DNA from: Phoronis australis
Taxonomy: Eukaryota; Phoronida; Phoronidae
Direction of reading: 5' to 3'
NCBI GenBank assembly: GCA_002633005.1
Contig: NMRA01000417.1
Coordinates: forward strand, 198,158-262,157
Length of the DNA: 64,000 nucleotides
Shown here: in pieces, positions 25,301 through 37,300 of the stretch
Position numbering within the stretch: the stretch's first letter is position 1
Layout: every line of letters starts with the position of its first letter
Translations under genes and position numbers: made by a program
The notes under the pieces: generated by a model
Database searches by the model: none
What the model was told of the DNA's origin: nothing
What the model saw: only the letters and a program-made list of their open reading frames with translations

Positions 25301-28300
25301 TCAAAGGTTAAGCTGTTTTATTGACCTCTTGTTTCCCTTCATATCACTCAGTATCTGTGTTTGTGTTTTAAGAGTGTGTTGTTTCCTAGACAACCATTAG
25401 TCACCTGTGAGGGTGGGGTTTATATAGAGTTGCAAGTTTCTGCCCAACTCTCAATAGTCAGGGTTCTGTCTCATAAGTGCTGTTTACACTACAAAAGTTG
25501 ACACGCATCATTTTCACACAATTTCTATGAATTTGCCAGTCAGCTGTCCAGTACCTTGTCTTCTAACTAAACCCTGACTACCATTTATTTAAATTGTTAG
25601 AATTTTACACACAGTCAACAGTCAAGACTGGGTCCAGTTCAATTGCTTGGTAATGTACAGTAGGCCTAGTGATGAAAACATTCATCAACTGATCAAAAAA
25701 AATCATTGAAGCAAAACTCAAAGTCACAAATTACGTACCCTTGGGGGAACTACCTTAGAAGCACCATGACAACAGCAGTAACAATAATGAAATGTGACTT
25801 CCGCAATTTGCATCTTTGCACATGAGCACTCCACATTCCTGCTTACAACTTCCACCTTGCCACCGTTTGTGAATTGTGTGTGTGTAATTGGACGCTTCAC
25901 ACTGATCATCTTGCGCCATGTCAGTTGCGCTGTCAAAAGTTTATGTCTAAACAAGAAGTTATTGGTCAGTGAGATTTCAATGTTGAATTAGAATTTACTG
26001 TTTCCATTCCATAACTTAATTAAAGAGTTCTTATCGAAGCTGCAGTGCAAGTGTCTTTGGTCTATTGGGTCTTTTATACAAACACATTTGCCTTTTACGC
26101 TAAAAGTTTCATACTATGACATCTATAAATGGGGCTCAACAGGGGGTTTTAACGCTTCAATGCAACATAAGTGAACTACATGCCATAGTGAGAAACTACC
26201 ATAAGTGTTGTAAGCTGATTCTGTCAACCGTTGGGCAGCATGATTCTGTCAACCGTTGGGCAGCATGATTCCTGAAACGAAGGGAACTTATGAGTTGCCT
26301 GCATGGTTTTTATTTAAAAAACGTTTGTTAATATCTCACATCAATTGCATTGATTACATTGCGTCGGATTTTTTTCTACTGCCATTGGACAACTTAATCC
26401 TCTGTAGAGTGAGAGGGAGTTTGTTGAACATTTCGACATTGTGTCTTCTGAGATTTGATCTTGAGTATGACATATTTTATCCTATTCTCAGTTGTCATTT
26501 TTATGCGCCCACATATTTATATGTGGACGCATTATGCCGTCATCTCTGTCCGTCCGTCCATCCGTCCGTCCGGGCGGCGTCCGTCCGGCGTCTGGCGTCC
26601 GGCGTCCGCGGCTCTATCTCCAAAACCCTTTGACATACGTTCATGAAATTTGGCACACATGTTCCATTCATGAATGGGACGGCATGTGCGAACTTTCGGA
26701 CGGATCCGACTACCGGTGTGCCCCCTAGTGGCAATTTTAGTTTTTTACGCTTACCNTATCTCACATCAATTGCATTGATTACATTGCGTCGGATTTTTTT
26801 CTACTGCCATTGGACAACTTAATCCTCTGTAGAGTGAGAGGGAGTTTGTTGAACATTTCGACATTGTGTCTTCTGAGATTTGATCTTGAGTATGACATAT
26901 TTTATCCTATTCTCTGTTGTCATTTTTGTTTTAAAGTGGCACATTGCACCAGTTTTCTAGTGTAATGGCTTTCATTCTGCCCTTGTGTTTTTGTGCTTGT
27001 TGCTATGGTGTTTCTTTAGTCCTGTCCACACACAGCCTACCCAAGAATAACTTGCACTAGTTCAACTTATTCCACTTTTAGTGGACTGTTCACTCACTCA
27101 TTTATCCGATGACTAGGGTAAGGTTAAGTTGTCTGTCTGTGCTGTGATGGGACTAGGTAGGTTGTTACCATAAATAATATTGTTATGATTGGTTGCTGAT
27201 AGTGATCCATTACGTTAGTACAAAACACTCACTTTATTTCTGAAAAGGTTCATATAAGCAGAGTAGACTTAGTTTTCAAGGTGTGGAATGTTTTTGACAG
27301 ATAAGTCTGTCCATGGTGCCTTATTAGAAATTGACTGCTACAGGAACGTAGCTGCGTGTGGTCCTTCACACTGGGTATGGAGTAACTGTTTTGTTAAAGT
27401 ATGATTTGGTTAGTAGCAGCTTTGTATCAGGATTTCTGTGTTGTGACAACATCTGTTAGTTAATTCTGGTTCTGTTCGTGGTGTGGTTCCCATTATTTCT
27501 ACAGAATGCGGAATATTACTGTGGGCAGATGATACCTGTCTAAACTCTTAATTGTCGTTTCAGGCCACATCCCTGCCCACCACGATGTCGGTATCAGAGC
27601 TGCAGACCACTTCTTCATTCGATAGTCAATCAGCACAGTCAGATACTAATGAAGATTTAATTCATGACTCAGGGTCAGAGGTCAGTGAGTGATGTAGATA
27701 TCCTTTTCTGTCCATATCAGTTACTGCACTGTTGTGTTGCACAGATGTAATGTCCATTGTCATGTAAACAGTTTGTTGAAAAATGGTTTTGAGACAGTAT
27801 TCAGTGCTCAACGCTTAGCCTGATGTCAACTCACTAATTACAACCTGGCAAAATTTCAATGTCGTCCAGTAGGTATTGAGGTTGACAAAAAGGAAAGGGT
27901 TGTGAAAGTCTTGACCCCTGCACTTGACGCATAGTTAGTAATATCTAAAAATGAAATGAACAAGATATCTGAATTGAAGAACCGGTGAACTCAGCAAACG
28001 TCTGCCTGACTTATGTTACCTGTTGCATAATTCATAAACATTTTTTCTTCCTGTGGTGTTATTAGTGCATGCTGGAATGTGTTTGTGGCAATTTTTATCA
28101 GGTCTCCAAACAAAATATGAGGATGCCAAATTGAGTCCTATTATTGCATGAACGGTTCTGAATTCATTGACAGAAATTGTCCACTGCAAACTATGCTGTG
28201 GTCAAAGTTGGCTTATCATTCGCGAAGAAATGGGAGCAGCACTCGACATAACAAGCAGCGGGTCACATTTGTGACCTGAAATTTGGTAATGGGAGCTGTG

Positions 28301-31300
28301 GTTTTGGCCAGCTCGTATCAAGTCGCCTCATGTAACCGGGAATTTCCAACGTATGCAAGTTTTTACACCTCCCGGCAGATGCCTGGCAAACAACTCGAGT
28401 GAATCCAGCCATTATTTGCTGGTTGCTAAATCAATTGAAAAGAACGCTAATAGAGAGCAACCCTCCTATGATTTGTCTTGTCGCGTGATTATGGGATAAT
28501 GCAGAATTGACCTTGGATGCGTTTCATTGGCTAGTATTGCAAATTGCGACCTGGCAATTTTCATAGCGTCCGAGTGCTTGGTGAGGCTGAGTTAATCAGT
28601 TAATCAACACATTCACAACCAACACCTGAGTCCTTGATAAGTATACACATATTCTCAATAATTATAAATTTGTGCTTGATCAGTTGTAGTGAATAACCTT
28701 GAACAATGCTAGCTTGTTAACCCCTGTGTATTGTTAGTATGCCTCGTTATATTCATCTGTACATAGTTTTCACACAACTATTGCTTGTGCGACCTTGACC
28801 TCCACCTTGCAGTATGTCACTCCTTTGAAAAAGAACAATGCTAGAAATGTTGTAATGACGTTCATCTCCTTATATTGTATACAGTTTTACTCTGAGAGTG
28901 TGATATTCAGGGTTTCCCCTGGGTTTTGAAAGGAGCGGGGTGGTGAGTGGCCAAAACAGGATGCAAAGCCCCGTTGTCACACACGAATATGAGAAGTGGG
29001 ATCCCCTATTGCCTGGGTTTCGAAAGGAGCGTGGTGGCGAATGCTCGTCGCCGATGCAGAACCCGGCGCCATACGCGAACATGGGATTTAGTGAGATCCT
29101 CCCATCCAGGGGGGGAGACCTTCCCCAGGCAAAATTTGACTAGTGTAATTGGGTGCAGTTTGGTGCATTATACAAGTTAACTCATCATAGCTAAGACCTT
29201 AACCCGAGCATCATGTAGCGGAAGTATCTGAGTAAAGGAAGACAAATCGGCAGTGAAGTGTCCGGCATAGTGTGATCTCTGTTGAGACACACTTGAGTAC
29301 TAAAAAACAGAGTTAAAATTCAATTATCGACGTGATGAACGTAGAAAAATATTTGAACTTTTTAGATGTAATAAACTAATTCGTATAACAAAACTTCCGT
29401 TGTTGTCGTCTTGCTAAACATAAATCAGTTGTAGTGGGTTGGTATTGGCCGACGTAGCTGACGATGTATAATCCAGTCCATGCAGACGAATTTTGGTGCT
29501 GGGCTATGGTTGATTTAACAGTTGAATGTCACGCTCTGCAGTGTAATTCACAGTATCTTTTGTAAACTCGGACATGGTAAAATAAATGAAGCAGAAAGCT
29601 TACTGTTTCTTACTTCATTAACGAGTCCTGGCGCTTTGCCATTTTAGAAAATTCGGATCGAGGTCGTTGCCTGATCCCCGGTTGTATTTAGTTTATGTGC
29701 ATTGTCGGACAACCAGGCGCAGATTATGTACGAAAGGGATTGAATGATTGTGTTTAACAGGGGCACAATTCCGTTATAAAATCATTATTTTTCACTTTCG
29801 ATCCACAAACGGCGAAGGGTGCCATGTAACTTGTGCTTATTCATTATTACTAGTGATCATTTTTACTAGCGATCATTTTTACTTGCAATTCCTTTTACTA
29901 GTGATTAATTAAACTAGAGATCATTTTACTAGCTATTATTTTACTAGCGATTATTTTTACTAGCGGTTATTATGTGCCCACATATTTATATAAATTTAGA
30001 ATATAGGCATCTATTAGTGAGATGAAGCTATCCTTTCATTTTCGGATGGATTCGGCCTAGTTTGCACCACCTAGTAGCCATTTTTGCAGTTTTCGAGTAT
30101 GTTTTTTGGCATCCACCCCTCTATCAACTAAACCGCTCTAAGGATGATTACGAAAATTGGCATGTATGTTCTTACTATGAAGAGGATGGCTGACGATGAT
30201 TTTCCAACGACTTCGACTACTGTGGCGCCTCCTAAAGGCAGTTTTGTTTTTCTTGCACCCATGGCTGTATCTCCTAAACTGTTTGCGGGATCTTTACTAT
30301 ATTTAGCTAGTGTATTTATATGATATTGACAACGAACGACGATGACTTTCACACCAATCTGATCACCAGTGACCCCTAGTGGCAATTTTAGTTTTTTTAT
30401 GTTTACCGCTGTATATTTAAAGGTCCTGAACGGAATTTCATAAAATTCGGAATATAGGCATGTATTGTTGGGGTGACGCTATCCTCCCATTTTCGGATAG
30501 ATTCGAGGTATTTTGCACCACCTAGTTGCCATTTTTATGCGCCCACATATTTATATGTGGACGCATTATGCCGTCATCTCCGTCCGTCCGTCCGTACGGG
30601 CGGCGTGCGTCTGGCGTCCGGCGTCCGCTGCTCTATCTCCAAAACCCTTTGACATACGTTCATGAAATTTGGCACATATGTTCCATTCATGAATGGGACG
30701 GCATGTGCGAACTTTCGGACGGATCCGACTACCGGTGTGCCCCCTAGTGGCAATTTTAGTTTTTTACATTTACCTTTGTATCTTCAAAAGTCCTTAACGG
30801 ATTTTCATGAAATTTGGTATGTAGGCACCTATTAGTGCGTTGATGCTATCCTCCCGTTTTCGGATGGATTCGACCTAGTTTGCGACANNNNNNNNNNNNN
30901 NNNNNNNNNNNNNNNNNNNNNNNNNNNNNNNNNNNNNNNNNNNNNNNNNNNNNNNNNNNNNNNNNNNNNNNNNNNNNNNNNNNNNNNNNNNNNNNNNNNN
31001 NNNNNNNNNNNNNNNNNNNNNNNNNNNNNNNNNNNNNNNNNNNNNNNNNNNNNNNNNNNNNNNNNGGGCGCATTTCAATGCTCTGCGTTGCTCTTGTTAC
31101 TGTTTTCGAGTCTGTTTTTGGCATCCACCCTCTATCAACCAAACCATTCTAAGGATGATTTTGAAAATTGGCCTATATTTTCTCTGTATGAAGAAGTCGA
31201 TTTCGCTGACAACTTCGGTTACTGTGGCACCTCCTAGTGGTGGTTTTCTTTTGTTTTACAGCCATAGCTGTATCTCCTAAACCCACTGTAGGATCTTTAT

Positions 31301-34300
31301 TGAATTTAGTAAGTGTATTTATATGAAGCTAACAATAGATGACGACTTTGAGGCGGATGGTGTGCCCCCTAATGGCAATTGCATTTTCTTCGTTTTCCTT
31401 TGTTTCTCTGAAGTTCCTTGATAGATTTTTATGAAATTTGGTAAATATCTTTCTATTAAAGAAGCGATGGCATGTTCCGTTTTCAGATGGTGTGGACATG
31501 TTGTGCCATCTAGTGGCCATTTTTTATGATAGAAATGAACAACTCTAGAAGCACATCGTTTGCAGTGCATTCGTTTGCACATTTCAATGCTTCGCGTTGC
31601 TCTTGTTTTTGCTAGCGATCATTTTCGCTAGCGATCATTTTTGCTAGCGATTATTTTTGCTAGCGATCATTTTTAATAGCGATTTTTGCATGGCGGTGAA
31701 GTTTCGCCGTCACGATTAGGTGTGTGGTGGTCAATTTGAGTATGATTTACGAGTGGCGGGGCCAAAAAGGAACGTGGCGGGGCCAAAAAGGAGCGTGGCG
31801 GGCCGCCCAGAAGTTTACACGCAGGGGAAACCTTAATATTACAAAATAATACTACTGTTATCAAATGGGAGTCAGAGTTTCATGTTGCAATACGGTATAA
31901 ACTAATTGTTATTCTAATCATTTAGCTATTGACTGTCTCTTGTGAACTCTTTGAGGTTTGAGCAATGCTGTTATGTTTTGCTACAAGGAGCCTTGAAAAG
32001 AATTCTAACTTTTTAATGGAATGTAATTATTGCCGAACCATATTGGTTGTCAGTCTGCTTTCACTGTGAACTTAATAGTGATGCTACTATTTATTGGGGG
32101 TTGGTGTGAGCAAGGCTGAAACAGGCTTGAAAAGTTTTTTATCTGAGTAATCAGCTGGGGCATGTAAAATGTTTTGTCACTTTCATTGATCAGATTGGTT
32201 ATGTTGTTAACAGCCATCCTTGAGAATGCCTGACCCCAACACTGCCATTGAACACGGTAAACTGCAGATGGTATCTCCTCACCAAGTCAATATAATCTCC
32301 ATGGAAGATGACGAGTTTACCTCTGAAGAAGAACAGGTGAGACGCTGTGGACAACTAGAGCTTGAGTTGTGCTTAGTATGTTGACTAGGTCAGGTGTGTA
32401 GATGATGGAGTTATTGGAGGGCAGGTGGCAGTTGGCGGACCTCTGGCACTGGGGGCAAGGCTGTCTGAGACTCAAAACTACACCACTTGCCTTGGGGAAC
32501 CCTTTCTTAACTAAATTAATGTCATGAAAGAGGTGATTGTTGCCAAGTTGCAAGTAACTTTATTCTAAAACACTACCTTGATGAATGTGTTTGTAGCTTT
32601 TGGAGAAAAAATGAACTTTCACTGCTAAAAGTGATGTGCATGGGTGCTTTTTTAAACTGACACGCAGGCTTCAAAATGAGTTGGGCACAGACCACAACCA
32701 ATTGCATGCTTTTTATACAATTGTCACACAGTGCCTAAGTAGGTGAATAAAGACTTCCTTGATGTTGATTCATTATGTGTGTGTTGAGTGTTGAGCAGTA
32801 ACTGCAGTGTCAGATTTAATGTTTCAAGAAGGGAGCTCTGGTCAGTTTTAATTGGATTGTTGGTATTGGGGCTGTTAATCATCACCAAAGCAAAACTGTT
32901 GTGAAGACACTGTTTGTTTGTGGTAGTTCGAAAACCGTGAGACAAACCTTGGCCAGATTGTGTGTTGGTATTAGAATCGTGTCACTCTCAGCTATGCTAT
33001 CATGACACTTTCAGATGCGCATTGCGTGTGTTCATGTTACTGCAGACTGCAAGAGTATGCTCAGGGTTATGCTGTATTGGTATCCATTGGACGGTGTCCC
33101 TTTCTAGTTAGCTTATACAAGCATTTTCAGCTGTCCAGGTTCCTTTTGATCTATAAATCTTGTTTCTACTCTTCAGTTTTACGCGAGGAGCTCTGACCAG
33201 TCCTTTGGCATTCTCGGCACACTGGAGTCCCAACCCTACGTTCTGCATCAGGTCATATATTGCCTGAGCTTCTTTCTTCATACTGCTATTGTATCGCCAT
33301 TTGGAAGCATATTCACTTAATTAATGCTATCTACTTAGCACTTTGCTTAAGCTGAGAAAACGTAAAGGAAAGGAGACAATGAAGGGGTTTCCATGTAAAT
33401 TTTGGTAACTCAGTGCAATGTAGCCCTTTGCATACTGCATACTTCTTTATTCTGTTCATGTTCATACCGCAACTGCGCTAACATGCTTCTACTGTTGTTT
33501 TAAGGTGATCAAATGATCCATCATCTGCTGTATCTATTATTTCAAACTCCAGCTTCTCAACCCTACTCTGCTGTACATGTCTCATACTTTACTGTCACAC
33601 TATGGATGATGCTCTCCTACGACACTTATCAATACACAAGTCACACCCTTTACAGTCATTAAAACTCAGACTATCAATGATGCTCTCCTATAACGTATCA
33701 ATACACAAGTCGCACACTTTACTTTCGTTGTAAGTCATACTATCAAGGATGCTCTCCTATAACACGTATCAATATACAGGTCACACACTTTACTGTTGTT
33801 ATAACTTTTTGACTTTCAGTGATGTTCTTCACTTGTAGCATACTATGTTGTCATGGCAATTCAGACTCTCTATGTTTCAGCAATCTCTATCTCATGCAAA
33901 TTACTGGAACAGGGGACATGTTACTTTTATGTATGTAAATGTTCTTATCAACTAACTTAATGTGTTTAGTTTAGTGCTGGAGTTTTACTAGACAGTGAGT
34001 TATGTCTCGTAGCATTCTGGAGCTTATATTAATTAGATGCTAATGTCTTGCCGTGTTAGTGCCTGTGTCATTACTGGTCATCTTACTATTACAGGCCATT
34101 GATGACCACGGTCCATTCAGTGACCTGAGTGTCCTCAAGACTAAACCGGCCCACCTAGCTGTATTTATCCATTACCTCATCTCCAACAGTTACGACCCAT
34201 CCGCCCTGGTGAGTTGGTCAGCTGTCAGGAAGTCATTCATTTGCCAATTTCTAAGTTGTACTGTACATTGTTTTCTATTAAAACCCGAGAGGTGTCTAGT

Positions 34301-37300
34301 CATGCCTGTTGTACCGATGAAGACAGTAACAGTTGTCACTGTCTATTCTTCAAGAGCTCCTGTCTGTTAGAAGGGTAGTAAATGTATTCTCCAAGAAGTG
34401 TCTGTTAAACGGGTAGTACGTGACTTCTTCAAGAGTTGCTGTTTCTCTAAAAATGGTGGTAAACATGTTCTTCAACACTGTAAATTATTAACTTTTTTGA
34501 AAATGTCCATAGTTTTGACATTATTGTATGTATGTGGTATTTATTGTTGCAGCTGTTCTATCTTGTGAGTGAGAATTATGGGTCAGGTTCACAGAAGGAG
34601 ATGAGAAAGTGGGCATATGAAATATATTCTACATTTTTACTCAAGGAAGCTGTGAGTATATAACTAGGGTTAGATAAGATACAAAGTCTTGTCTGTTTAA
34701 AGATTAACACTTGACCACTACTCATGTGTCTAGTTTCATTGAGTAAGTTTTGAGTGACGCTTTTAAGTGACTGTGTTCAGGTATTAAGTAGGTGTAGAAT
34801 TAACACACCTGCTGATTCACTTATGATGTGCTGGAGTCCCGAGTCGTGTCTGACCACTTAATGCTGCGTTCAGTTTGTGTAGGTCATCCAGTTAATTCAT
34901 CATGGTTATTGTGTATTACAGCCGCTGACTGTGTCTGTGGAAGACTCAGTGGTGACAGACATTGATGATGTGCTGGTGAATAAGTATGACAAGGAGGATG
35001 TTCTGCGTAATGTGTTTGAATCTGCACGCACCCAGGTCCTGGACACGGTGAACGAGTTGTTAGCTGACTTTAGGAATAAACGAGCATTAGGTTAGTGTGT
35101 TACTCGCCTGCTTAATATGTACTGTTTTTCACTTCTTTTTCATTACCATGAAAAGAAGGATATTTTCTTCCCCTTGGCATTTGGTAAGGAAGCTGTTTTT
35201 TGTTTTCAAACCTGTGGTATTGCTCATATCCATCAAACTGCTCCATACCAAAACTGCATTTATTTTGTGACGGTGTTGAAAACAGTCTATGTTTTAACCT
35301 GCTCTTTCAAGAATGCTGTTTTCCAACAATGACGCAATTCCGTTGAAAAGGCTACAAATTTCACAGTGTGGGCACAAAAAGTATTGAAATTTCTCCTCGT
35401 TCCCTCCAGTTCTTGCAGCTTGAAAGCAAGCTTTCACTCCTGGTGCAGGCTACTTGATTATCACACATGTTCCAGTCCTGTGGACTTTCTTAATAAAATT
35501 CACCTCTGTGCTTCTAGCATCTTTTCATAGGTTTTTGGAGCTTCTTGTCTAGTGATATCGCCATGTGTTTCTTTACTAACATTTTTTAAGGTGCTGCACT
35601 GTTTTGCCCCAATGGAGAATATGTGATAGGCATACTTCTTAAGTTTAAATTTCATCTGTAAAATGTGCTAGTAACTCAGTGATCTTCACTCTTTTGACAG
35701 TGATTGTGCTGTGGCGTTTAGCTCAGATATCCGTTTTAAGACATTATATTAACTTGCTGACATGCTGTGTTGTGCAGGTCTAAGTCAATTCTATGGAGAC
35801 CAAGTGCTGCAGGATGATAATATGGACAAGACAACAGAACTACGTCACACTGAGAATGTGCTGGCCCAAGACTGGCAGACACTGTAAGTATAACATTACT
35901 AGGTCTGCAACTAGTGATTGGGTCATGGGTGGGATTCTGCATGGATGATAAACTGCGTGGGATGTTCAGTGAGGATATTTGTCGGAAAAGTGGTGAGGAG
36001 CCATTCAAGTGTTATCAGTGTTGTACTGTCTTTGTAGTGAAGTAACAAAACATTGTGAAAATACAAACAGTAAACTTCAAAAAAGGATGAGATGTCTGTT
36101 CACAGTGATGGACATGGCTTGTATGTTCAGAGTGATGAGCATGGGTTGTTGTTTGTTCTCACTGATGAATGTGGCCTCTTGCCTGTTCACAGCCATGAAC
36201 ATGGCTTTTTGTGTGTTCACAGTAATGAACATGGCTTGCCATGTGCATTGTTTACAGCCTGCAACATATTGTTCTCCGATCTTGCAGTGTGACAGACAAC
36301 AGAGACAGGAGTCAAGCGATGGCCTCAGCACTTGCCACGTTTCTAAAAAATCTGGGCATCACACGCATCGGCAACGTAAACTTACTCGACAGGTGTTCAA
36401 GCTTCAACACACGAGATAAACGAATATTTAAGATCAAATCAAACAAGAAGGTAGGTATTCTCTGTTTTTGGGGGTGGGGTCAAACTTGACAGGTGTGCTG
36501 GTTTTTTAATGCGTACACTAGCACATACCTAGCATACCCTCATTGGGCCAAAGGTCTAGATGCCGTTTTGGATATCTAGTCAACTCTTCAAACTTTTGTC
36601 AATGCGGAAGTCTTCCAATTGACTTCAAGTCATTATCGAGGGGTTGGACCTTACATCCACATTTTTAGTACAGCATTTGTGTTTACTTATTCATTGGTTT
36701 TATTAATTAAATATTTTACCCATTGTCATTTTAATAATGATGAAATGACCCCCATTGCTAAGTTATTTTAAAACTGACTAAATAAATTTGAATCTAGTTG
36801 TAAGACCATTGATGTACAAGTTTTGATCTGTAATATTCACACCTGAGTTGATATCCTCGGCATACCTACTATGTTGGTGTAAATGTTCAGTTGGTCACAG
36901 TCACCGAGTTTTACATACAGTTGCCATTTATGATCTTTCTGGGAAGGTCAAACTGCCGCAGACACATGGAGCATTACATGTCAGTCCACTGGTCAGATGA
37001 TATTATTTAGTTAATGTCTAGATAATGTTAAAGGAGAATGCCACCCGATTTTAGTAGTCTTTTTTTACTGTCTTAGTTAGTCTATCCACATCGCCTCTTA
37101 TACAGTCGACCTCACCTTGCCGAGAGGTGTCGCGTTAACCTGTGAGGAAGGTGAGAAACGACGCAGCGACGTCAGTGGTTCGCCTACAGCGTGAATGCCA
37201 CTATGTCGCGGTGCATCGTTCCCGCTTGTCCAAACTATGAAGCTGCGAAGAAAGCGGGTATATCGTTTTTTCGACTTCCTCGAGAGCCCTACATGCTTAG

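Larger units (their letters stand above)
4773..27563 (+). other. 22.8-kb intron 4-5, repeat-rich
   Basis: Between a GTAGGT donor and a TCGTTTCAG acceptor, both phase 0. It holds most of the mobile elements listed separately. Stretches where I see nothing definable: 4773-5509, 6111-6602, 7118-8149, 8701-9519, 9961-13135, 13563-15640, 17395-19090, 20440-22029, 22620-26215 and 26928-27563. Two possible cassette exons were weighed and not called (11950-12000 and 14322 onward). Confidence 0.8.
28908..31835. mobile_element. possible hAT-like element boundaries enclosing nested repeats
   Basis: Left CAGGGTTTCCCCTG (28908-28921) and right CAGGGGAAACCTTA (31822-31835) are near-perfect inverted partners of the CAGGG type common at hAT ends. 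Flanks GTGATATT and TTAATATT agree at six of eight positions if the right end is trimmed to CAGGGGAAACC. Both ends hold GGAGCG.GG.GGCG motifs. No transposase is visible; the interior is later insertions and a gap. Confidence 0.4.
27681..32213 (+). other. 4.5-kb intron with nested repeat block and assembly gap
   Basis: 27681-28907 shows nothing definable. 28908-31835 is a nested repeat block, annotated in parts. 31836-32213 shows nothing definable. The acceptor is TTGTTAACAG. Confidence 0.75.

Noticed and set aside
26256-26764. Open frames of 60-125 residues on both strands
   Set aside because: They run through the dispersed repeat and its duplicated flank; the same peptide recurs at 30526-30747 because the repeat recurs.
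27673-27692. Alternative donor GTGAGT-like eight bases after exon 5
   Set aside because: It would shift the frame relative to exon 6; the phase-0 donor at 27681 fits all downstream exons.
33585-33808. CRISPR-like regular repeats
   Set aside because: A head-to-tail tandem array without unique spacers in an animal intron; the same applies to the other arrays.
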